Below are positions 55,734 through 64,000 of a stretch of 64,000 nt of DNA, one piece after another (the first letter of the stretch is position 1; each line of letters opens with the position of its first letter). The stretch is from positions 248,001-312,000 of the forward strand of contig NZ_VJNB01000001.1 of assembly GCF_007556595.1 (NCBI RefSeq), in the 5' to 3' direction. Both the position numbers and the translations under genes were made by a program. This stretch comes from Tepidimonas alkaliphilus. Its GTDB lineage: Bacteria; Pseudomonadota; Gammaproteobacteria; Burkholderiales; Burkholderiaceae_C. The notes beneath the pieces are model-generated. The model had not been told where the DNA came from, made no database searches, and saw only the letters and a list, made by a program, of their open reading frames with translations.

Positions 55734-58013
55734 ATGAGTTCGACCCAAGCCCCCCAAGCCCCCCGCAGCCTGACCGCCGCCAGCGTCGACCGCGCGATGG
55801 GGCGGCGCCTGTGGATCGACCGCTGGTTCCGGCACTTCATGACCGCCGGCGGCCTGGGCGTCATCGTTGCCATCTCGGCCATCTTCTTCTACCTAGCCAG
55901 CGTGGTGGTGCCGCTGTTCCTGCCGCCCACCGTCGACCGCGCCACCCAGTACCCGGCGCCGGGCCCCGACCGCCAGCCGGTCGTGGCGCTGCAGGCCGAC
56001 GAGCGGCTGGAGGAGCTGATCCGCGTGCAGGCCGACGGCCAGGTCGTTTACGCCGATTTCTTCAAGGGCGAGGTGCACGCCACGCGCCGCATCGAGCTGC
56101 CCGCCGGCGTGGAGGTCAGCGCCACCGCGCTGTCCGACCGCGCCTCCAAGACGGTGGCGTTCGGGCTGGCGGACGGCCGCGTCGTCGTCGCCAAGACCGG
56201 CTTCAAGACCAGCTTCGACGCCGAGGCGCGCCGCGTCATCGAGCCGGAGATCGAATATCCCGCCGGCGAAGCGCCGATCGCGCTGGATCCGCAGGGCCGC
56301 CGCCTGGTGCAGCTGGCGGTGCAGTCCGGCAGCGATGGCACCACGCTGGCCGGCGTCAGCGAGGACGGGCGCCTGCTGCTGAGCGCCATCTCGATCGAGC
56401 GCAACCCCATCACCGGCGCCGAGACGGTGGACACGCGCAGCGCGCAGGTGGAGCCGGCGCCGGCCGACATCCGCATGGTGCTGGTGGAATTCAAGCAGCG
56501 CGAGATGTACGTGCTGGCCGGCGAGCGCGAGCTGTGGCGCTACAGCATCGCCGACAAGGGCGCGCCGGAGCTGCTGGAAAAGGTCATGCTGGCGCCCGAA
56601 GGGCAGCGCGTCACCGCGCTGACGATGCTGTCGGGCGGCTACTCGCTGATCGTCGGCACTGACCAGGGGCAGCTTTCGCAGTGGTTCCCGGTGCGCGAGG
56701 AGGGCACGCGCTTTAAGCTGAGGCACATCCGCGACTTCAAGCCGATGCCCGGCGCGATCACAGTGCTGGAGCCGGAGTTCAACCGCAAGGGCTTCATGGC
56801 CGGCGACGACAAGGGCCATCTCGGCAGCTACTTCGCCACCTCCAAGCGGCTGCTGTTCCTGCGACCGCTGTCGGACCAGCCGCTGGTGCGGCTGGGCTAT
56901 CCGCCGCGCGGCAACGCCTACATGGCCGAGGACGCCGCCGGTCGGCTGCACGTCGCGCACGTCGAGAACGACTACCCCGAGGTCTCCTTCTACGCCATTT
57001 GGCAGAAGGTCTGGTACGAAAGCTACGAGGAGCCGTCGTACGTCTGGCAGTCGTCGGCGGCCAACGCCGACTTCGAGCCCAAGTTCAGCCTGGCGCCGCT
57101 GACCTTCGGCACGCTCAAGGCCGCCTTCTACGCCATGATCGTCGCGGTGCCACTGGCGCTGCTGGGCGCGATCTACACCGCCTACTTCATGTCGCCAAAG
57201 GTGCGCGGGCTGGTCAAGCCCACCATCGAGGTGATGGAGGCGCTGCCGACCGTGATCCTGGGTTTCCTGGCCGGGCTGTGGCTGGCGCCGTTCGTCGAGA
57301 ACAACCTCGCCGGCGTGCTGCTGACGATCTTCACCTTCCCGCTGACGTTCTTCGTCGCGGCTTGGCTGTTCCACCTGCTGCCGGAGGGCATCCGCCTGCG
57401 CGTGCCGCCGGGCTGGGAGGCGGCGATGCTGATCCCGGTGCTGATCGTGCAGGTGTGGCTGTGCCTGGCCATCGGCCACCCGATCGAGGCGGCGTTCTTC
57501 GGCGGCGACATGCCGAACTGGCTCAGCAACGTGGCCGGCATCAAGTTCGAGCAGCGCAACTCGCTGGTGGTGGGCATCGCGATGGGCTTCGCGGTGACGC
57601 CGACGATCTTCTCGATCGCCGAGGACGCGGTGTTCTCGGTGCCCAAGCACCTGACCACCGGCTCGCTGGCGCTGGGCGCCACGCCGTGGCAGACACTGAC
57701 GCGCGTGGTGCTGCTGACCGCCAGCCCCGGCATCTTCTCCGCCGTCATGATCGGCCTGGGCCGCGCGGTGGGCGAGACGATGATCGTGCTGATGGCCACC
57801 GGCAACACCGCGGTGATGGACTTCAGCATCTTCACGGGCTTTCGCACGCTGTCGGCCAACATCGGGGTGGAGATGCCCGAGGCCGGCGTCGGCGAGACGC
57901 ATTACCGGTTGCTGTTCCTGTCGGCGCTGGTGCTGTTTGCCTTCACCTTCGTCGTCAACACCATCGCCGAACTGGTGCGGCAGCGGCTGCGCCAGCGCTA
58001 CCAGACCATCTGA
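55734..58013 (+). CDS. pstC: phosphate ABC transporter permease PstC, large form
   Basis: The 759-residue protein is the long PstC type, more than twice the size of E. coli PstC. After a first transmembrane helix (about residues 37-60) comes a large periplasmic domain (~65-440) with repeat-like beta strands (SVSEDGRLLLSAIS-type blades), then the permease core from about residue 460 (LTFGTLKAAFYAMIVAVPLA, EALPTVILGFLAGLWLAPF, and the EAA-like loop [20 protein letters not shown]). The internal terminator upstream means it depends on read-through or its own promoter. Confidence 0.93.
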   Translation: MSSTQAPQAPRSLTAASVDRAMGRRLWIDRWFRHFMTAGGLGVIVAISAIFFYLASVVVPLFLPPTVDRATQYPAPGPDRQPVVALQADERLEELIRVQADGQVVYADFFKGEVHATRRIELPAGVEVSATALSDRASKTVAFGLADGRVVVAKTGFKTSFDAEARRVIEPEIEYPAGEAPIALDPQGRRLVQLAVQSGSDGTTLAGVSEDGRLLLSAISIERNPITGAETVDTRSAQVEPAPADIRMVLVEFKQREMYVLAGERELWRYSIADKGAPELLEKVMLAPEGQRVTALTMLSGGYSLIVGTDQGQLSQWFPVREEGTRFKLRHIRDFKPMPGAITVLEPEFNRKGFMAGDDKGHLGSYFATSKRLLFLRPLSDQPLVRLGYPPRGNAYMAEDAAGRLHVAHVENDYPEVSFYAIWQKVWYESYEEPSYVWQSSAANADFEPKFSLAPLTFGTLKAAFYAMIVAVPLALLGAIYTAYFMSPKVRGLVKPTIEVMEALPTVILGFLAGLWLAPFVENNLAGVLLTIFTFPLTFFVAAWLFHLLPEGIRLRVPPGWEAAMLIPVLIVQVWLCLAIGHPIEAAFFGGDMPNWLSNVAGIKFEQRNSLVVGIAMGFAVTPTIFSIAEDAVFSVPKHLTTGSLALGATPWQTLTRVVLLTASPGIFSAVMIGLGRAVGETMIVLMATGNTAVMDFSIFTGFRTLSANIGVEMPEAGVGETHYRLLFLSALVLFAFTFVVNTIAELVRQRLRQRYQTI

Positions 58014-58038
58014 GCGCCGACCGAGGACACGCTGCATC

Positions 58039-59691
58039 ATGAAAGATTGGCTCAAATCCGGTTCACCGTGGATCTGGATGACCGGCGGCGCCGTGGCGCT
58101 GGCGGTGCTGTCGGTGTTCTTCGTGCTGTGGATGACCGCGGCCAAGGGCCTGACCCACTTCTGGCCGAAGGCCGTGCTGGAGACCACCTTCCGCGACGGC
58201 GACCGGCAGGTGCGCCTGATCGGCGAGCTGCGCGAGACCGAGGAGGTCTCGGTGCGCCGCCTGCAGGAGGCCGGCTTCAAGATCGACACGCAGGACGCCT
58301 TCGTCGAGCGGGTGCTGATCAAGCTCGGCAACCGCGACCTCACCGGGCAGGACTTCCGCTGGTTCCCGCGCCCGCTGCTGGGCGAATTCAGCTACCCGCG
58401 CGACATCCTGACCGTGGAGCGCCACGAGTGGGGCAACTTCTACGGCCACCTCAAGGCCGTCAAGGAAGGCGATCAGGTCGTCGCCGAAGGCCCGCAGGCC
58501 TGGGGCGAGCTGCAGGCGCGCGTGCAGCGCGCGCAGCGGCTGTTCCGCGAGATCCTGCGCATCGAGAAGGACGACATCGGCGACGTCAACTACCGCATCG
58601 AGCAGCTGCGCCTGCGCGAGCGCAAGGCCCAGCTGCAGGGCAAGCTGGACGACGCGCTCAAAGCCGAGCTGGCGCAGCAGCGCGCCGCGCTGGATGCGGA
58701 GTTCGCCCGGCTGCAGGAGCGGCTGCAGAAGCTGCGCGAGGACATCGGCCGCGACGCGCTGGTGGCCGAGGTGGCCGACGGCCGCGCGGTCGAGGTCAAG
58801 CTCGCGCTGGTGGCCGACGTCTACCAGGCCAACGCCATGAGCACGGCCGACAAGATCGTGCACTACGTGCGCAAGTTCTGGGAGTTCCTCACCGACGACC
58901 CGCGCGAGGCCAACACCGAGGGCGGCATCTTCCCGGCGATCTTCGGCACCGTCACGATGGTGCTGGTGATGTCGGTGATCGTGACGCCGTTCGGCATCAT
59001 GGCCGCGGTTTACATGCGCGAGTACGCCAAGCAGGGGCCGCTGATCCGCGTCATCCGTGTCTCGGTCAACAACCTGGCCGGCGTGCCCTCGATCGTCTAC
59101 GGCGTGTTCGGCCTGGGCTTCTTCGTTTACGTGCTGGGCGGCAACATCGACCGGCTGTTCTACCCCGAGGCGCTGCCGGCGCCGACGTTCGGCACGCCGG
59201 GCCTGATGTGGGCGTCGCTGACGCTGGCGATCCTGACGCTGCCGGTGGTCATCGTCGCCACCGAGGAGGGGTTGGCGCGCGTGCCGCGCTCGGTGCGCGA
59301 GGGCAGCCTGGCGCTGGGCGCCACCAAGGCCGAGACGCTGATCCGCACCGTGCTGCCGATGGCCAGCCCGGCGATGATGACCGGGCTGATCCTGGCGGTG
59401 GCGCGCGCTGCCGGCGAGGTGGCGCCGCTGATGCTGGTCGGGGTGGTCAAGCTTGCCCCGTCGCTGCCGATCGATGGTTACCCTCCGTTCATTCACCTGG
59501 AGCGCAAGTTCATGCACCTGGGCTTTCACATCTACGACGTCGGCTTCCAGAGCCCCAACGTCGAGGCCGCGCGCCCGCTGGTGTACGCCACCGCGCTGCT
59601 GCTGGTGATCCTGATCATGGTGCTGAACCTGGCGGCCATCAAGCTGCGCAACCACCTGCGCGAGAAGTACCGCGGACTGGAAAGCGTCTGA
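58039..59691 (+). CDS. pstA: phosphate ABC transporter permease PstA, large form
   Basis: The 550-residue partner of PstC also has an enlarged periplasmic part. TM1 is near residues 12-33, followed by ~250 residues with a strongly predicted coiled coil (about 165-245, [20 protein letters not shown] and [18 protein letters not shown]). The permease core starts near residue 300 ([43 protein letters not shown]-like [20 protein letters not shown]). ATG 58039 is 25 bases after pstC. Confidence 0.94.
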   Translation: MKDWLKSGSPWIWMTGGAVALAVLSVFFVLWMTAAKGLTHFWPKAVLETTFRDGDRQVRLIGELRETEEVSVRRLQEAGFKIDTQDAFVERVLIKLGNRDLTGQDFRWFPRPLLGEFSYPRDILTVERHEWGNFYGHLKAVKEGDQVVAEGPQAWGELQARVQRAQRLFREILRIEKDDIGDVNYRIEQLRLRERKAQLQGKLDDALKAELAQQRAALDAEFARLQERLQKLREDIGRDALVAEVADGRAVEVKLALVADVYQANAMSTADKIVHYVRKFWEFLTDDPREANTEGGIFPAIFGTVTMVLVMSVIVTPFGIMAAVYMREYAKQGPLIRVIRVSVNNLAGVPSIVYGVFGLGFFVYVLGGNIDRLFYPEALPAPTFGTPGLMWASLTLAILTLPVVIVATEEGLARVPRSVREGSLALGATKAETLIRTVLPMASPAMMTGLILAVARAAGEVAPLMLVGVVKLAPSLPIDGYPPFIHLERKFMHLGFHIYDVGFQSPNVEAARPLVYATALLLVILIMVLNLAAIKLRNHLREKYRGLESV

Positions 59692-59761
59692 CCCCCGACC
59701 CCCCGAACGGCCCGCCGGCCGGCCGCCGCCGCGCCCGCGGGCCCCGATGCCGAGCACGATC

Positions 59762-60592
<831 letters not shown>

Positions 60593-60617
60593 TGGCCACC
60601 CACGCAAGGAGCAACCC

Positions 60618-61316
60618 ATGGACAAGCACATCTCCAGCCAGTTCGACGCCGAACTCAACTCCATCTCCACGCGCGTGCTGGAGATGGGCGGCATCGTCGA
60701 GCGCCAGATCCAGTGGGCGGTGCAGGCGCTCGTGCAGGAGGACGGCGCGCTGGCCAAGCAGGTGCTCGACGCCGAGCGCGCGATCAACGAGCTCGAGCTC
60801 GGCATCGACGCCGACCTGTCGACCACCATCGCGCGGCGCCAGCCCACCGCGCGTGACCTGCGCTTCCTGATCGGCATCTCCAAGACCGTCAGCAACCTGG
60901 AGCGCGCCGGCGACGAGGCCGCGCGCATCGCGCGCATGGCCGCCTCGATCGCCGAGAGCGGCCACGGCCGGCGCCTGCCGGTGTCGGAGCTGCGCCTGGC
61001 CAGCGAGCTGGCCGCCACCCTGCTGCGCCGCGCGCTGGACGCGCTGGCGCGGCTGGACGTGGAGGAGGCGCTGGCCATCCTGCGCGAGGACGACCGCGTC
61101 GACGTCGAGTTCAACGGCTTCGTGCGCAAGCTGGTCACCTTCATGATGGAAGACCCGCGCACGATCTCGCCGAGCTTGGACCTGCTGTTCGTCGCCAAGG
61201 CGATCGAGCGCATCGGCGACCACGCCAAGAACGTCGGCGAGGTCATCATCTACATCGTCAAGGGCCTGGACGTGCGCCACGCCCCGATCGAGCAGGTGGA
61301 GTCGGTGGTGCGATGA
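60618..61316 (+). CDS. phoU: phosphate signalling complex protein PhoU
   Basis: PhoU connects the Pst transporter to PhoR and keeps the Pho regulon off when phosphate is plentiful. The 232-residue all-helical protein has two three-helix PhoU domains with metal-binding ExxxD patterns (NLERAGDEAARIARMAASIA and AIERIGDHAKNVGEVIIYIV). It starts 26 bases after pstB with AAGGAG upstream, and overlaps phoB by ATGA. Confidence 0.96.
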   Translation: MDKHISSQFDAELNSISTRVLEMGGIVERQIQWAVQALVQEDGALAKQVLDAERAINELELGIDADLSTTIARRQPTARDLRFLIGISKTVSNLERAGDEAARIARMAASIAESGHGRRLPVSELRLASELAATLLRRALDALARLDVEEALAILREDDRVDVEFNGFVRKLVTFMMEDPRTISPSLDLLFVAKAIERIGDHAKNVGEVIIYIVKGLDVRHAPIEQVESVVR

Positions 61317-62014
61317 GAAAGCTGCCGCGCGTGCTGGTGGTGGAGGACGAGCCGGCGATCGCCGAGCTGATCGCCGTCAACCTGCGCCACAACGGCTTTG
61401 CCCCGATCGTGGTGTTCGACGCCGACGCGGCGCAGCGCGAGGTCGACGCCGTGCTGCCCGACGTGATCCTGCTGGACTGGATGCTGCCCGGACGCAGCGG
61501 CGTGCAGCTGGCGCGCGCCTGGCGCATCGACGACCGCACCAAGGGCGTGCCGATCATCATGCTGACGGCGCGCTCGGAGGAATCCGACAAGGTGCAGGGG
61601 CTGGACGCAGGCGCCGACGACTACGTCACCAAGCCGTTCTCGACCCAGGAGCTGCTGGCGCGCATCCGCGCCGTGCTGCGCCGCCGCGCGCCGGAGAGCG
61701 TGCCGGATACGGTGCAAGCGGGTGCGTTGGTGTTGGACGCCGCGGCGCATCGCGTCACGTGGCAGGGAAGGGAGCTGAAGGTGGGACCGACGGAATTCCG
61801 CCTGTTGCATTATTTGATGAAACACCCGGAACGCGTTCATAGTCGAGCCACGTTGTTGGATCGGGTATGGGGGGATCACGTCTTTATTGAGGAGCGCACG
61901 GTGGACGTGCACATCAAGCGCTTGCGCGAAGCTTTGGGTCCGGCAGGCGCCATGATCGAAACGGTGCGCGGGGCTGGCTATCGGTTTTCAACAGGGGCTG
62001 CGGTCGCTGCGTGA
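61313..62014 (+). CDS. phoB: phosphate regulon response regulator PhoB
   Basis: OmpR/PhoB-type activator of 233 residues. The receiver domain has the phosphorylated Asp55 in VILLDWMLPGRSG and the acidic pair in VVEDEPA. The winged-helix domain (about 130-228) has GPTEFRLLHYLMKHPERVHS and TVDVHIKRLREAL and binds Pho boxes such as the one upstream of pstS. Codon use changes sharply in the middle: A/T-ending codons are rare before base 61700 and common after it. Confidence 0.96.
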   Translation: MRKLPRVLVVEDEPAIAELIAVNLRHNGFAPIVVFDADAAQREVDAVLPDVILLDWMLPGRSGVQLARAWRIDDRTKGVPIIMLTARSEESDKVQGLDAGADDYVTKPFSTQELLARIRAVLRRRAPESVPDTVQAGALVLDAAAHRVTWQGRELKVGPTEFRLLHYLMKHPERVHSRATLLDRVWGDHVFIEERTVDVHIKRLREALGPAGAMIETVRGAGYRFSTGAAVAA

Positions 62015-62044
62015 CAGCTTAGCCGCGCGAATTCGTTTTTGAGG

Positions 62045-63445
62045 ATGTGGCCGCGCGTCTTGGGTTTGGCCGCAAGCTCGCTTGGCGTGGCGGGGTTGCT
62101 GGCTTGGTTGACGCCTTGGCCGCAGTGGGCGTGGGCTGGCGCGGTGGGCGGGGCGTTGCTCTGGCAGGCTTGGGATCATCGGCGTTGGCGCGTCGTGTTG
62201 CAATGGTTGCGCGATCCGCAAGCCGCGACGATGCCCGAATTCGGTGGCGCGTGGGGTGAGTTGCTGGCCCGGGTGCGCAAACCGATCAAAAGCGCCAACC
62301 GTAAAGCACGCAAAGCTCAGGCCCGGCTGCAAGAGTTTCTGTCGGCCATCCAGTCGGCGCCTAATGGGGTGGTGCTGCTGAGCAAAGAAGGCGCCATCGA
62401 GTGGTGCAATTTGATGGCTGGAGAGCATCTTGGCTTTGATGCCAAAAGGGATTTGGGGCAGCGCATCCGCAATTTGGTGCGTGATCCGGCGTTCATCGAG
62501 TACTTAAATCAGAAAGATTTTAGCCGCCCGGTTGAAATTGATGGCCGCGATGCTCGACCTGGTCATCCTCAGCGCATCGCGCTGCAAATTTTTCCCTATG
62601 CCAAAGGCCGCCGGCTGTTGTTGACGCGCGACGTGACGGCGATTGAGTTGGCCGAAGCCATGCGGCGCGACTTTGTCGCGAATGTGTCGCATGAGATTCG
62701 CAGTCCGTTGACAGTGATCAACGGTTTTATCGAAACGCTGCAAACCCTGGATTTGGATGAAAGTCAACGTCGGCACTTTTTGGATTTGATGGCCCAGCAG
62801 GCGCGGCGCATGCAGGCGCTGGTGGATGATTTGTTGACCTTGTCGCGGCTGGAGGGCAGCCCCGCGCCGGACGCCAGCCACTGGGTCGACGTGGCCGCGC
62901 TGGTCGACGAGGTTGCCGCGCAGGCGCGCGCGCTGGCCGAGGTGCTGCATCAGGGCCGGCAGAGCTTGGAGGTGCGGGCGGGGCCTGCGCTGATGGTGGC
63001 AGGTTCGCAGGCCGAGCTGGCCAGCGCGCTGAGCAATCTGGCCAACAATGCGGTGCGTTACACCCCCGCTGACGGTCACATCGAAATGGGCTGGCTGTGG
63101 CTGCCGGATGAGAGCGTGGAGTTTTTTGTGCACGACGATGGCCCAGGCATCGAGCCCGAGCATTTGCCAAGGTTGACCGAGCGGTTTTATCGTGTCGATC
63201 GCAGTCGCTCCCGTGAGACCGGCGGCACGGGGTTGGGGCTGGCCATTGTCAAGCATGTGGCCCAACGCCATGGCGGACAGTTGCTGATCGACAGCGTGGT
63301 GGGGCATGGCTCGACCTTTCGTTTAAGGTTGCCTCCTGCGCGTGTAACCCCTATGGAGTCCGGTGAAGCAGGTCGCCTTGCCAGCGTGCCTTCGCTCGAA
63401 CGTCATGGCGCGCGCCCAACCTCTGGGGTTGGCGCCCGCTCATAG
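62045..63445 (+). CDS. phoR: phosphate regulon sensor histidine kinase PhoR
   Basis: Membrane sensor kinase that phosphorylates PhoB. The 466-residue protein has two N-terminal hydrophobic segments (residues ~5-45), a PAS-like region, the HisKA box NVSHEIRSPLT with His near residue 216, and HATPase motifs (SNLANNAVRY, DDGPGIEPEHL, RETGGTGLGLAIVKHV). TTG 62039 or ATG 62045 may start it; TTTTTGAGG lies right before the ATG. The C-terminus overlaps the convergent gene by 43 bases. Confidence 0.95.
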   Translation: MWPRVLGLAASSLGVAGLLAWLTPWPQWAWAGAVGGALLWQAWDHRRWRVVLQWLRDPQAATMPEFGGAWGELLARVRKPIKSANRKARKAQARLQEFLSAIQSAPNGVVLLSKEGAIEWCNLMAGEHLGFDAKRDLGQRIRNLVRDPAFIEYLNQKDFSRPVEIDGRDARPGHPQRIALQIFPYAKGRRLLLTRDVTAIELAEAMRRDFVANVSHEIRSPLTVINGFIETLQTLDLDESQRRHFLDLMAQQARRMQALVDDLLTLSRLEGSPAPDASHWVDVAALVDEVAAQARALAEVLHQGRQSLEVRAGPALMVAGSQAELASALSNLANNAVRYTPADGHIEMGWLWLPDESVEFFVHDDGPGIEPEHLPRLTERFYRVDRSRSRETGGTGLGLAIVKHVAQRHGGQLLIDSVVGHGSTFRLRLPPARVTPMESGEAGRLASVPSLERHGARPTSGVGARS

Positions 63446-64000
63446 AGTCGCCAACGTTCCCGGTGCGGGCGCAGGCGGGCAAGGTCGGCGCGCAGCAGCC
63501 AGCTGTCTTCGGGAGTCACCGTGGCGCGCGGCCCCACCAGCAGCAGCGGGCAAGCGGCATCGGAGCCGCCCTGCCAGCGCCGCAACGTCAGGCCCCCATG
63601 CAGTTGCAAAGCGCCCAATTCCCCGGCACTGAGGCCCGTGACGGCCAGGCAAACCCCCGGCGGCACCCGTGCGGCCACGCGTTCGCTGATGGGACGCAGT
63701 CCCAAACCCCAGTTCAACAGGGGCAGCCAAAGCGTCATCAGCAACAACCAATTCAACGTCAAGCCTGACGCCGACAGCACTAGACCTTTCCAAAGCGCCG
63801 GAGCGCAGCGGCTTGCGCGCCACAACGCCACAGCGAACCACGACACGGTGGCTGCCAGCGCCAAAGCCAACGCGCCCCAGTGGAGGGGGGAATCGAAACC
63901 CGGCACGAGCCGCGCCACATTCGCGGCTGGTTTGGCCGGCACCCCGGTCATCATGGCGATCCAAATCACCCAAACGATGATCGCGGCCCCGGTGTAGAAC
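63403..64000 (-). CDS. C-terminal part of a membrane glycosyltransferase (GT39/ArnT-like), 5' end outside window
   Basis: The minus-strand frame stays open from 63405 to the window edge. The visible ~198 residues contain at least three hydrophobic helices (LHWGALALALAATVSWFAVA, LVLSASGLTLNWLLLMTLWL) and a soluble C-terminal domain (PPGVCLAVTGLSAGELGALQ, EDSWLLRADLARLRPHRERW). This layout fits the C-terminus of ArnT/PMT-type lipid-linked sugar transferases that follow phoR in several Burkholderiales. Catalytic N-terminal residues are not in view. It converges on phoR with a 43-base overlap. Confidence 0.6.
   Translation of the reverse strand, partial: FYTGAAIIVWVIWIAMMTGVPAKPAANVARLVPGFDSPLHWGALALALAATVSWFAVALWRASRCAPALWKGLVLSASGLTLNWLLLMTLWLPLLNWGLGLRPISERVAARVPPGVCLAVTGLSAGELGALQLHGGLTLRRWQGGSDAACPLLLVGPRATVTPEDSWLLRADLARLRPHRERWRLYERAPTPEVGRAP

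Overview
The window is about 64 kb of very GC-rich bacterial chromosome. It is densely packed with housekeeping genes, often joined by ATGA or TAATG overlaps. The order ndk-rlmN-pilF-rodZ-ispG-hisS-yfgM-bamB-der-hfq-hflX-hflK-hflC-hisZ-purA, the divergent yhbY / rlmE-ftsH-folP-glmM block, the fdxA, YggX and MnmC genes, and the adjacent ppk-ppx and pst-pho genes all point to a betaproteobacterium of the order Burkholderiales (Comamonadaceae / Rubrivivax-Leptothrix-Tepidimonas type). I cannot name the species. I see no insertion sequence, prophage, CRISPR array or rRNA.

Layout. 1-17.4 kb: nucleotide, tRNA, isoprenoid and envelope housekeeping genes on the plus strand (Ndk, RlmN, type IV pilus lipoprotein, RodZ-like protein, IspG, HisS, YfgM/BamB, Der, Hfq, HflX/HflK/HflC, HisZ, PurA, a phosphoribosyltransferase and a cystathionine beta-lyase-like enzyme). 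17.4-21.9 kb: a gene-poor 380-base stretch, then a thiamin operon thiO-thiS-thiG-thiE on the minus strand that runs into a tRNA-Asn gene overlapping the thiE stop codon, with divergent thiD. 22-31 kb: redox genes (a ferredoxin reductase with ferredoxin, Fpr, YggX, DsbB, an FAD oxidoreductase), MnmC, a Kef-type antiporter and a tandem Usp protein. 31-41 kb: pyrD, rpiA, an oligopeptidase, yhbY, rlmE, ftsH, folP and glmM.

41.7-49.7 kb is the most interesting part, a lipid-centred cluster: phosphatidylserine decarboxylase, a divergent class III aminotransferase, a histidine-rich membrane protein resembling Mpo1/DUF962, a GT4 glycosyltransferase (Agt/MgtA-like), an LplT-type lysophospholipid transporter, an OlsB-like ornithine-lipid N-acyltransferase, and a PlcP-like metallophosphoesterase coupled to it by a TAATG overlap. 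It leads straight into polyphosphate genes (ppk, sixA, ppx) and the high-affinity phosphate system pstS-(new lipoprotein)-pstC-pstA-pstB-phoU-phoB-phoR (49.7-63.4 kb). Candidate PhoB boxes (two 7-base TGTCA-type repeats 11 bases apart) lie upstream of pstS, between the Mpo1-like gene and the glycosyltransferase gene in both directions, and in front of lplT. My reading is a phosphate-starvation island: scavenge phosphate, store it as polyphosphate, strip phosphate from phospholipids, and replace those lipids with glycolipids and aminolipids. The members are recognisable families; their joint control and the roles of the Mpo1-like protein, the aminotransferase, LplT and the duplicated-domain lipoprotein in it are inference.

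A previously undescribed item is the small lipoprotein between pstS and pstC, which carries two copies of a roughly 50-residue domain and is followed by a strong intrinsic terminator inside the pst operon. The window ends in the C-terminal part of a membrane glycosyltransferase on the minus strand.
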